From Symsagittifera roscoffensis (Eukaryota > Xenacoelomorpha > Acoela > Convolutidae): a DNA stretch of 64,000 nucleotides. The stretch lies in the NCBI RefSeq assembly GCF_963678635.1, contig NC_087069.1:19072660-19136659 (forward strand). Reading direction: 5' to 3'. Shown here piece by piece: positions 36,176-45,899 of the stretch (the first letter of the stretch is position 1; the number at the start of each line of letters is the position of its first letter). The notes beneath the pieces were generated by a model, which saw only the letters and a program-made list of their open reading frames with translations, was not told the origin of the DNA and made no database searches. A program made the translations under genes and the position numbers.

Positions 36176-36309
36176 CAGGAAAACACGAGAAATGCCAATG
36201 AAGAAGTGTCCCGAGTGGTTGATCTACAGAAAAATAACTTCACTGGAGTTCCGGAGACCGATCCGCGAGCCTGCTTCAGTCGATCGACTTGGAGCCCAAC
36301 ACAGCAACC

Positions 36310-37135
36310 GCCACTTCTGATACATCACATCTGATATTGGTGACAGCTTGGTGCGAGTACTCCAGAACTTCAGGACCTCCTAGATCGGCACGGTGATGGC
36401 CTTTGGAGGTGCCACGATAACCCAGCTGTATCGGATGCTGGAGTTTATGAGCCCAGGAAGGATTCCTTATGTGATAATAGTGGTGGGGGCAAAGGGTGTC
36501 TAGAGGTTCAGATGAGGAGGAAGCACAATGGGAGTCGATGATGGTGTGCCTTTTCATTGCTCTCTGGCAGAAATTCAAGTGCGCGGCACTGACCGTCTGC
36601 ACCGTACCAATGAGCACAAGAACGTTGAGTCCGGTGGGAAGGCGGCACAACGAAAGGGTCATTAGGTGGAACAATATAGTGAGAAATCCGGCATGCTGGA
36701 CGGATGATCCTCATGGAAATCGAGCATGACCTCAGAGCAGTGGATCAGGTCGGACTCACCACCGACGGAATTCATTTTGTTATCATAGAGGGGCAAGGCT
36801 GGTTGAATCGAGTCTTTCAGGAGCGACTGGATGGTTTGGAAGTCGAGATCTTTGACACGGTAGTATTGAGGAGGGAAGGGACCACAAACGAGCCGGCACT
36901 ATCGACCTTTGTTCCCGCTACCCTGGAAGCGCGTTTGGGATCAGTCCCAGCTGTGACCCAGCGGACGCAAAGCTCCAGCGAGCCAGGGCAAAGAACAGAC
37001 GTAATAGACAGACTGGGGGAGGCGCCAGTGAGAAGAACGATTCGCCCAAATAGAAAATTGGAACCGATCAACTCTACGACGGACACTTCAGGCACCTCGA
37101 GATCAGAAACGACAAGTACGAGTCAAGAAGATTGA
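36310..37135 (+). pseudogene. SGNH/GDSL-like hydrolase module, broken
   Basis: Block I is visible as IGDSLVRVLQ (GDS codons at 36,339-36,347). It is followed by MAFGGATITQLYRML, which fits the block II Gly, then YVIIVVGAKG (block III strand; the usual Asn-Asp is not evident) and, in another frame, TTDGIHF (Asp 36,764, His 36,773), which fits the block V D-x-x-H. The spacing from Ser to His of about 145 codons is normal for SGNH folds. All three frames are used, with a TAG at about 36,389 and another at 36,499. The C-terminus (to TGA 37,133) is Ser/Thr/Pro-rich. Family role: esterases or acetylhydrolases; SGNH modules are also known in ORF1 proteins of some LINE elements. Confidence 0.6.
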
Positions 37136-37140
37136 CGACC

Positions 37141-37920
37141 AGATAGACGCTCTTTGATGTGGTCGAAACCTATACTCTCACCTTGGCATGTCTACAAGCA
37201 GGACCTGGTGAAGCTAAATCACGGAAGGTAAAGTTTGTGGCTGATGCCGTGAGGATGTTGAATGGAGCAAGACTCACATTGAGTGGGCTATACGATTGCC
37301 AGTGTGGACTGGTTGATAGCCGCAGGCATTAACTTCAGCTCCACAACCGCCTTGAGATTTGCCGATTTGGAGGGACTGCCCTCTAATAACACAATGGGTC
37401 CAGTAAGTGCGAGACATTTACAGAACGTGAAGTTGAACCACAATGAAGGAAAGTGGGAAGAAAGACCAGGAAGATTTCTGACAATGAGAGCACCAATGGG
37501 GCAACATGTGAAGATGTTCAAACAGTTAAGAGCACCCCAATCTCTCGTGAAAGAAAGGGCCTACCCAAAACAGGTAATTCAAGACGGCGACGTCGAGAGT
37601 TATGGTGGGATGAAATTCCGAAAGGATGAAGCCATCTTCAAGGCATACGACAAAGTGGAGATGAGGAAAGCGAAGATTCTGGTGGTTGCAAGTTCGGACT
37701 TCGTGCACACCTCCATATCCCTGTTTTGATGTGATAATACTGGCAGCGATCGTTCTGGACTTGATGCAATCAGTATCAATGGTGATTGGAGTGCAACGAT
37801 AGATGGAGATGAACCCAATCACGATCGTGTTTGCCGGCATAAACGACATCTGAAAAGATCTACGGGCTCCTGGATCAAGATAAGAGATTTGCGACAAACT
37901 GCTATCCAGTATCTGCTGCA
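37141..37920 (+). pseudogene. Second module: possible SGNH-type fold, broken
   Basis: A 148-codon frame (37,283-37,729) holds SVDWLIAAGINFSSTTALRF and RKAKILVVASSDFVH. After a frame change, 37,735-37,857 reads VIGVQR, then NPITIVFAGINDI. The last, GIND at 37,836-37,847 after a hydrophobic strand, resembles the GxND block III of SGNH hydrolases, and VVASSDF would sit where block I is expected. This is suggestive only: the catalytic Ser context is not convincing and no D-x-x-H was found. The module follows the first SGNH-like gene by only a few bases. Confidence 0.35.
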
Positions 37921-39259
37921 GCACAATCGCTTCGGGGCAGGGCAGAATGAGACACTTGAAAAGGAAGAACACCTGCGACGTCACGCCGGGGGCATGCCTC
38001 TTATAACGGACTTGAGCCCGGCTATGAGGACCGATCCCTTAGCGCTGATCAGAGGAGCCACGGAGTTCGTGACAGTCGTATATGGACCTGCAGTCACGTT
38101 TGCGTTCCCTGATGTTAAAGTGGACGCATACAGGAGGTCGGTGCTGCACCTGAACCTCATATCAGCAGTGGACGGAATTGCGCTGATGTGACCAGCATGT
38201 ACTGCGAGAGCTCTTGAGCGAAGACTTTTGTTTGCAAAGATATCGGAGCCAGAGCTGACGGTCATAAACGTTGACGATCCTTTCCTTGATCGTATGGGAG
38301 AAGTGGATAGAGGGCACATCGAGGTGTTCCCAAAACTCTGGAACTTAAGGCCGCCTGATAAAACGAATGGCGAGATCACGAGAATTCCTCGTCTAATGGC
38401 CGCGTACCATAAGGTGAGAGAAGAGACGAAAGGCTGGAGTGACTACAAGAAGCTGCGGGAAAAAATCCCAGATTTTCCCTTGATAAGAATGATGTTGCTC
38501 GGAGCAGTCTCTGCAGTGCATACCCCCAGGATGGGAGGCTTTGAAACTAACGAAAGGAGAATAGCCAAAGTCTCTGAAAAGATGGATCCGTGTTTCATTG
38601 GCAGAAACGTTGCCCTGCTGCAGTGTAAGCAGTTTTTCTACACGGATGAGACAACGAGGAGGCGGATGAATAACGCAGCCACTCTGAAACACGGACAATT
38701 TGAAGAGGAAAGAAAGAAATTGGACCTGGCCTCAAAAGTAATGAGAAGAAAAGCAGACTTACAAGAGGCCTCAATGATTTTGACGAGCGTGAATTCAGAG
38801 TATTTGGTGAGTGGAAAATTACACACTAGGACCGTGCTAGCACCCTTTGGCTGCGAAGAAATCAGAGTAATGCACGGAGGAGAAGAAGATTGGTCAGCTG
38901 GCAGACTAGTTGTACCAAGATTTCCAGATGGATGGAAAAATGACGAGCAAGGCCCTTCAAGTTCAAGAAAAGATCAGAAGCGGGACGATGAACAGGGAGG
39001 AAGCCGTCGATCGGATGAGCCAACGCATCAAGATCAGGATCAGGGCCAGGGGGAAGACGACACAGCCTGGATATCTAGCCTGGACTTCAATTTCCTTAGC
39101 GGTTTTAAGGACGGCACAGAATCAGCGGGAGGACGACTGAGCCAGCAGAGGAGGGATCTTCTACGCTGGAACCTCCATCAGCCTTCATGGGAACAAACCG
39201 AAACTTGCCGGAGGGCAGCTCTCCGAACAATTCTAAAAACACCGAACAGAAACTCTTGA
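37889..39259 (+). pseudogene. Broken gene in duplication copy 1, family not recognised
   Basis: Two frames (37,889-38,191, 100 codons; 38,228-39,259, 343 codons) form one protein with a frame change near 38,200. The first ends ATEFVTVVYGPAVTFAFPDV, which alternates like a strand-loop-strand core. The second has MGEVDRGHIEVFPKLWNLRP, a charged helical middle (RKKLDLASKVMRRKADLQEA) and a Ser/Asp/Gln-rich low-complexity end near 38,940-39,060. The last part (39,110-39,259) is probably out of frame. I recognise no family; it is plainly former coding sequence because copy 2 keeps most replaced positions synonymous or conservative. Confidence 0.5.
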
Positions 39260-40108
39260 TGGAATCATCAAGGAGAAGAAGAATAGAAGGCACTTCCAGA
39301 GTACCTTTCTTGGGAACGTTGCCTGAAGAAGAGTAGGAAAATCACCACAGAGATCACATGAGTAGAACGGGATGAAACATGGACAGAGTTGTTTTCATGG
39401 AAGAGGTCTGGACGGTAGCTCAATGTTACGGAACCCAATCTATGCTGAGAACTGGTCTCAACAGACAATTGATGCGAGAAATTCTCGACAAGCTAGAGGA
39501 GTGTGAGGGGAGATTAAGCGAGTTATTGATCGAGACGGCCACTGATGAAATTGAGGCAAATTCTCCTATAAAGGCAACACCACAGAAAAACAAGGATGAA
39601 GTAGTGTATCTGTCGAGAACTCGGAAAGGAACGGTGCGATCGAAGATAGTGATAGACAAGATCAAGGAAAAGAAAATGAAAGTTGGTAGCAAAGTAACTC
39701 TGAGGAAAACCGGAAAAGCTAAAGTGGATTCGGAGATCTCCATAAAAGCCCTTTGACTCGGCCAAGAGGAAGCGAGTTGAGGAAGCTGTCGACATGGGAC
39801 AGCGTGATGATAGATTACCGGCACAGACAGAAAGTTGACTGACGTGACAATGGTGCCACCCATTCTAATGGCGGGGTTGAGATCAGCCAGTTACAAGACC
39901 AAGAAGAGTGACCGCACTCTGACTGGAGCCACGCTAGAGATGGAGATACTGAGTCAAGGTGGAGAAAGCACCCTGAAAGGTTCCAAGCCATCCAGCTTGA
40001 ACCATGAAAAAGGAGGTGTAGTAGGACAACTAATCCCAGTGGAGTAACACCGATTGACAGTGTCAGAAAATGTCCCAATCGATGAGCCTGCTGGTGGATA
40101 CATATGAT
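37921..40108 (+). repeat. 2.2 kb tandem duplication, copy 1
   Basis: The unit from CGCTTCGGG(G/A)CAGG to a shared GAGCCTGCTGGTGGATACAT (about 40,083-40,102) recurs at 40,109-42,164. The copies match along their whole length with scattered substitutions and small indels (for example the Gly-Glu-Glu-Asp stretch near 38,880 is shortened in copy 2), so the duplication is older than the 3.32 kb array. Confidence 0.9.
39379..40047 (+). pseudogene. Small basic module in duplication copy 1
   Basis: A 125-codon frame (39,379-39,756, MDRVVFMEEVWTVAQCYGTQ at its start) has a helical N-terminal half and a Lys/Arg-rich C-terminal half (IKEKKMKVGSKVTLRKTGKA). After a frame change, 39,835-40,047 gives VTMVPPILMAGLRSASYKTK. 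The basic part could bind nucleic acid; this is inference from composition only. Confidence 0.4.
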
Positions 40109-41374
40109 GCACCGCTTCGGGACAGGAGAAGATGGGACAATTGACAACGAAGAACAGCTGCGACGTCACGCAGGGAGCATGCCTCCTATAACTGACTTGA
40201 GCCTGGCTATGAGGAGCGATCCCTTAGCGCTGATCAGAGGAGTCACGGAGTTTGTGACGGTCATATATGGACCTGCAGTCACGTTTGCGTTCGCTGATGT
40301 TAAGGTGGAAGCATACAGGAGGTCGGTGCTGCACCTGAACCTCATATCAGCAGTGGACGAAAATGCGCTGAATTGGAGTAAGCAGCATGTACTGCGAGAG
40401 ACGAGAGATCCTGAGCGAAGACTTATTGTTTGCAAAGATGTCGGAGTCAAAGATGACGCTCATAAACATTGACGATCTCATAGGTGAGCGTATGGGAGAA
40501 GTGGATAGAGGGCACATCGAGGTGTTCCCAAAACTCTGGAACTTAAGGCCGCATGATAAAACGAATGGCGAGATCACGAGAATTCCTCGTCTAATGGCCG
40601 TGTACCATAAGGTGAGAGAAGATACGAAGAGCTGGGGTGACTACAAGAAATTTCCGGAAGAAATCCCTGAATTTCTTTTGATAAGAAGGATGTTGCTCGG
40701 AGCTGTCTCTGTAGTGCAAACCCTCAGGATGGGAGCCTTTGAAACTAACGAAAGGAGAATGGCGAAGTTCTCTGAAATGCTGGATCCTTGTTTCCTCGGC
40801 AGAAACGTTCCCGTGCTGCAGTGTAAGCAGTTTGTCTACACGGATTAGACAACGAGGGGGCGGCTGAATAACGCAGCCACTCTGAAACAAGGACAATTTG
40901 AAGAGGAATGGAAGAAATTGGACGTGGCACCAAAAGTAATGAGAGGAAAAGCAGACTTACAAGAGGCTTCAAGGGTTTTGACGAGCGTGACACCAGATTA
41001 TTCACTGAGTGGGAAATTACACACAAGTGATAGCATCCCTCGGTTGCGAAGAAATCAGAGTAATGCACGGAGGAGCTGGCAGACTAGTTGTACCAAGATT
41101 ACCAGATGGATCAAAAAATGACAAGCAAGGCCCTTCAAGGTCAGGGAAAGATCAGAAGCGGGACGATGAGCAGGGAGGAAGCCGTCGATCGGATGAGTCA
41201 ATGGAACAAGATCAGGATCAGGTCGAGGGGGAAGACGACAAAGCCTCGACAGGTGGGATATCTATCCTGGACTTCAATTTCCTTAGCGATTTTGAGAATG
41301 GCACAGAAACAGCGGGAGAAACGACTGAGGAGGGAACTTCTACGCTTGAACCTCCGTGTGCGAAGAAGAATTGA
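40104..41374 (+). pseudogene. Broken gene in duplication copy 2
   Basis: This corresponds to 37,889-39,259 in frames 40,104-40,376, 40,387-40,848 and 41,009-41,374. A stop (TAG at about 40,846) replaces the Glu of the TDETT position in copy 1, and frame changes lie near 40,375 and 40,990-41,060. It is as dead as copy 1 but broken at different places, so most lesions postdate the duplication. Confidence 0.5.
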
Positions 41375-42164
41375 AGGCACTGCCAGAGTACCTTTCTTGG
41401 GAACGTTGCCTGAAGAAGCGTGGGAAGTTCATCACAGAGATCACGAGAGTAGAACGGGATATACCATGGACAGAGTTGCCTTCATGCAAGAGGTCTGGAC
41501 AGTAGTTCAATGTTACGGAACCCAATCTATGCTGAAAACTGGTCTCAGCAGACCATTGATGCGAGAAGTTCTCGACAAGCTAGATGAGTGTGATGGGAGA
41601 TTAAGCGAGTTATTGATCAACTCGGCCACTTGAGGAAAATTCTCCTCAAGGAAATTGAGGAAAAATCTCCTATAAAAGCAACACCACATAAAGACAAGGA
41701 TGAAATAGTATATCTGGCGCAAAATCGGAAAGGAACAGTGCGATCAAAGATGGTGATAGACAAGGCCAATGATAAGAAAATGAAACTTGGTGGCAAAGTG
41801 ACTCTGAGGAAAACCGGAAAAGCCAAAGTGGATTCGGAGATCTTTATAAAAGCTGTTGACTCAGCCAAGAGGAAGCGTGTTGAGGAAGCCATGGACATGG
41901 GACAGGGTGATGATAGAAGACCGGCATGGACAGAAAATTGACTGACGTCACTATGGTGCCACCCATTCTAACGGCGGGGTTGAGATCAGCCATTTACAAG
42001 AACAAGAGGAGTGACCGCACTCTGACTGGAGCCACGCTAGAGATGGAGATACTGAGTCAAGGTGGAGGAAGCATCCTGAAAGATTTCAAGCCATCCAGCA
42101 TAAACCATGGAAAACTAAGACAATGTCTCAATCGACGAGCCTGCTGGTGGATACATGGAGATGC
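40109..42164 (+). repeat. 2.2 kb tandem duplication, copy 2
   Basis: This is the second copy of the unit at 37,921, ending with GAGCCTGCTGGTGGATACAT near 42,140-42,160, after which sequence not found in copy 1 begins. The element therefore continues to the right of copy 2, and copy 1 is the inserted duplicate or the reverse. Confidence 0.9.
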
Positions 42165-42339
42165 TGGATTACAGAATTTCGGTAAGAGGGCACTTAATTG
42201 CTCTGGAAGACAACGGTGCCATGGAAAGTTATCAGGAGACAATGATGCAGAGCACGAGATAAAGCAAAAAGCATACGGCACGTTCGCATTCTCAGAAATG
42301 CACGCGGAGAGAATAGAGCAGTTGGTGAGCCTACCATAG
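41467..42339 (+). pseudogene. Small basic module in duplication copy 2, running into unique sequence
   Basis: This matches 39,379-40,047: MDRVAFMQEVWTVVQCYGTQ at the start, a stop at 41,631 after INSAT, then KPDKDEIVYLAQ-type and Lys-rich blocks to TGA at 41,939. A 137-codon frame (41,926-42,339) begins VTMVPPILTAGLRSAIYKNK and passes the end of the duplication. Confidence 0.4.
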
Positions 42340-42640
42340 AGAGCGGTGGTGTTAAAACACTTTGAAGAAGGGATGAGAACCAGTCCGAAGGTATATGCTC
42401 TGATAGCGATACCCTTCACGAGAACAGAGCTGCAACTCAGGTTCGCTTGGTGCATGATTAGATTGACACGCTCGGAGTATAACTCAGAAGAAAGCAAAAG
42501 ATTGAAAGAAGAAAAAGTGTTTCTGATGACGGATATGAGGGACTTAATGACTCGAGAAGGAGCGGCGGTAGCGTGCGCGAAGCGCCAGGTGCTCTCTGTT
42601 TCGTTTGATTTATGCTGGAGCAAATATCAATGAACACTTG
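42160..42640 (+). pseudogene. Continuation of the module, helical and basic
   Basis: Frames overlap here. EMLDYRISVRGHLIALEDNG (42,158-42,220) is one, and the 95-codon frame 42,346-42,633 is another (LKHFEEGMRTSPKVYALIAI, then MIRLTRSEYNSEESKRLKEE, a likely coiled coil). I recognise no family. Stops at 42,235 and 42,337 and frame changes show decay. Confidence 0.4.
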
Positions 42641-42839
42641 TGTCAAGATGTTGAAAGAGGGTGATGAGAAAGCGTCATATATCAGAGCAAACCAATGCGA
42701 GTAAATGTGAAAGAACCCGTCAAACTAGAACCGATGAAGAAAATAGACGAAAATCGGAGGTTCTCAAACAAGGAGCTGAGGCTCACTAAGGCATCCATTG
42801 GAGCTCTGCCAAAGTCCAGTGAGTACTGTGGATCGATCA

Positions 42840-43636
42840 GGAAGAAATGATACAGTTATGATTCTGGGATTATAGAGATCGCCTACAACCCTTTTATCAA
42901 TGAACACAACCGCGACTGTTTCTTCGATTACGAGCAGGCAGTTTTTTTAAGATTCTGGCTGTCTAGAATTGCGACAATAAGAAGTGCTGCTCATCAGCAG
43001 ACTAAATTGGGACTTGTGCTGGAAGAGAAGGTGACTGCATTTTCAGTGCCAAAATCTGACAATCGAGTAGAATTTGGATTGGGACTCTCGGACGAACTAC
43101 TGAGAACGAGCTTAATGGTGGTGTGGGAGCTAATGAAGCCATCATGGTGTCCGAGTCCCAATGCTGATTCGATATTGCGAGCGACACAAGATGTGCAGAG
43201 GGAATTGAATGTGCACTGTAACTTACGTGACTTGTTTATCAAGTATAACTTGATGAAGACAGCCTCTAAGAGCAACGGAGAAAGTGAAGTGGAGATGTTC
43301 TCAGCAGTTCCGGAAAGGACCAAAGAAGAGTTAGAATCGATATTGGGAAAGAAGTTCATGGGATACGCCAGTGGAAACTTCAGTGACTTTGAAAGACAGA
43401 GGCAGAAAGGATCAACAAAAACGGATTACAGTGTGGTAGATGAGAATGATGAGATGCACCGAGTGATGATGGAAGTGGAACCACTACTGGAAACGTCGGG
43501 AAAGCTTAATTGGAAGAGCATCATTTTGACACATGATGAATTCCCCTGGCACTCTTTGCTACAAACACGGTGGTATCCCGGGCGCAGTAATCTGGTGTTG
43601 ATCTGCGACTCTGGAGAGCTGCTCTCAATGGGTTAA
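42840..43636 (+). pseudogene. Third large module, about 260 codons open, family not recognised
   Basis: The frame is open upstream of its first ATG (43,007) from about 42,850 (GIIEIAYNPFINEHNRDCFF) to TAA at 43,634. The middle is helical (LRATQDVQRELNVHCNLRDL). Near the end NLVLICDSGELLSMG places D-S-G after a hydrophobic strand, faintly like an SGNH block I; this is weak. The frame is the best preserved of the right half of the cluster. Confidence 0.45.
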
Positions 43637-44250
43637 CCAGACTCATCACAGCCCATAACGATAGTGATAGTTATGATTGAGATAAGATGGCTGGAAGCTC
43701 ATGTAAGGGAGAACAATCGACAGGCAACGCCTAGGAAAGAGCAATTGCAAGAGTCGGATTGTCTAAAAGATTTAGATCTTTTCGAGACAACATGCAAGAA
43801 ATTGAACATTCCAGTGGAAAAGAAAAAAATATGGGCCAGATGACAACAGATGCCATGGTTCAGAGCCAACATGACGGTCTGGTTGTATGAATATGCCAAA
43901 AAGCATATAACAAAGCACGGCAGAGTGTACAGTGCGTACCAACTGGACATTGGAGCAGGAGCTTTGAAGCGAGCTTTTGTAACGCATCGGAATGCAGTGA
44001 CTACCGCGGTAAAGAGAACGTTGAGAACGGGTGAATGTGAGGGAAGAGAAAGATAATAAATGCTGAAGGAAGACCTGGCGAGAAACGTGACGTTGTGCCT
44101 CCACAACAGCTTCTGAGGAAAACCGAGAAACTGCAAAGAGTACTGCAAAATGTTGCAAGCAAAGAGTAGAAGAGCAGAAGTGTTGGAGGACTGTGCCGCA
44201 TAAGGAGGAGATGGTACAATGACAAACAGCCGAAATATAAGATGCAACAA
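43637..44250 (+). pseudogene. C-terminal part of the third module
   Basis: After the stop the same frame continues with ITIVIVMIEIRWLEAHVREN, then a long helical, charged stretch to a TGA at 43,841 and a 68-codon frame (43,850-44,056: WFRANMTVWLYEYAKKHITK, ending in Arg-rich sequence). Codon-like composition fades at about 44,250, which I take as the right edge of the GC-rich coding cluster. Confidence 0.4.
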
Positions 44251-44668
44251 AAATTAGAAGTTTTTAGAAGTCTTAGAACTTCTAAACAACGAAAACAAAG
44301 AATGGAACAAAGAAGTGAACAGAAGAGTATAGAAAAGGAAGAAGTGTAACACTCTTGTTAGTCAAAAACTCAAATGAGGAATAGAGCAACTAATTTTGCA
44401 ATTGAAATTGAAAAGAAAAACTTTGAGTTGAGTTTTGATGATTGAAGAATTTGTTGCATTTTTAACGTTGCATTATGATTTTCGTTAGTGGCTTTAGAGA
44501 CACGTACTATTTATTTAGAAAGGCTTGAGTGATGAGTATGATAAGTATTCTAGCCGGCATGACTGGTTTTAATCAACTAGAATGACTGATCACTTTGTGG
44601 TGATATGAAAAACTTGAGTAATCTCTTGAAGAGGGAGTGTTTTTCATTTATAATGGATAATTTTAGCT
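44251..44668. other. AT-rich sequence without a gene
   Basis: Composition drops back to the AT-rich background. I find no frame, repeat or terminal repeat copy that would mark the end of the retroelement. Confidence 0.5.
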
Positions 44669-44701
44669 TGTTGGTTGGCAGGACTGTCCTGCTTCCCAAC
44701 A
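44669..44701. repeat. 33-nt imperfect hairpin
   Basis: TGTTGGTTGGCAGGAC and GTCCTGCTTCCCAACA are inverted repeats with 13 of 16 pairs and a single-base centre. It is GC-rich compared with the surroundings and stands between the retroelement cluster and the polymerase relic. It could be a remnant of an element end or a chance palindrome. Confidence 0.6.
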
Positions 44702-45850
44702 CTTTTTAAAAACCTAAGACAAAAATTTTTAGATCGGTACATTGACGTTGGATGTCAGAAAAAAATGTTTTATCTTAAGTCATATCCTCGAAAGTGCAGA
44801 TTAGTGAAAAAATTTGGAAGGCTATAGTAGTATGGTATGATGCCAGTTATATTCTGCAGTGAGTTGATATGAGGCGGATAAAAGTGATTTGATGCATTTT
44901 GTAAATTCTGTTCGATGGCACTGTACCATTTTGACGAAGACTACGAGACTCAATGAGGACATTGACCGGGCTGTCCGAGGGTATGTGACATTCGACCAGA
45001 TTGTGCGAAAATGCAGTTTCGCAATCGAATTTTTATCGAAAAGGTGAAAGAACATCTAACCTGGAATATTGAAGGTTTCAATGAATTAGGGACGTTATTT
45101 GAACGATTGGACAAATCGGGAATCGGGAAGGGTCAGTTTCAACTGACATGCTGATTTTAAAAATTCTATTTGGATGTGAACATTTTTATATTTCGCAAAC
45201 ACAGAAACGGCGAAAACAGAACAACAACAGTTTCAGTGACAACAACTACAAAAAAACGGCAGAAGGTTGAAACTGTGGTTAGAAATTGTCAGAAACCACT
45301 CCGAGTTGTAACGATTGTGCCGCTAAAATTGTTACAGAGCAGTTCACACGAACCAGGAAGGGTGTTAGGACGACGTGTCCAGCCTTCCTTGAAGAAATAA
45401 GAGCGTTGTTTCTCCGAATTCCAGAATCCGGAATGGTCCCGGGATTGGGACTTGAACTGTTTTTTACAAATTTTTAGCTTCCCATAATGCCTTGAGTTGA
45501 AATTAGTTAACATCCAGGTTCATTTTCAGAGAATGAGAAGCTAGCAGTTGAGGGAAAGTGTTGATGCATCTTCGATGGAGATGAAGATTCTTATCTACTG
45601 AACAAAAACAGTAGTAATATAATAAAAAGTAGTAGCCCTGTTTTTAAGAATGACCTCGTGGTCTGGGGATACAGAGACCCAGCCATGAGCACCTTCTTTT
45701 TGCATTTAATTAAGTTAATTTGAGCATTCTGGTCGAAGCCGGAAAGCAGTAACGTTTTGTCGACCAGATCTTAGGAATACCACCGAAAAAAACTAGCTTT
45801 GGCAGAGACGGTGAAAAGCATGTAGAGCTCTATTTAGACGCTAGCCAGTG
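44702..45850. other. Region with weak coding traces before the polymerase relic
   Basis: Short frames such as 45,170-45,400 and 45,286-45,477 (PSCNDCAAKIVTEQFTRT) overlap in two phases without clear continuity. They may be the far 5' end of the polymerase gene at 45,900-47,850. No motif is recognised, so no gene is called. Confidence 0.4.
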
Positions 45851-45899
45851 GTTTTAAAGCTTGGCTCTAATTTCCGTCGATATGTACTTCTGGGCGAAT

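Noticed and set aside
45170-45477. Overlapping 76- and 63-codon frames as a zinc-finger gene
   Set aside because: The Cys pattern (CNDC) is isolated, there is no second pair at finger spacing, and the two frames overlap in different phases.
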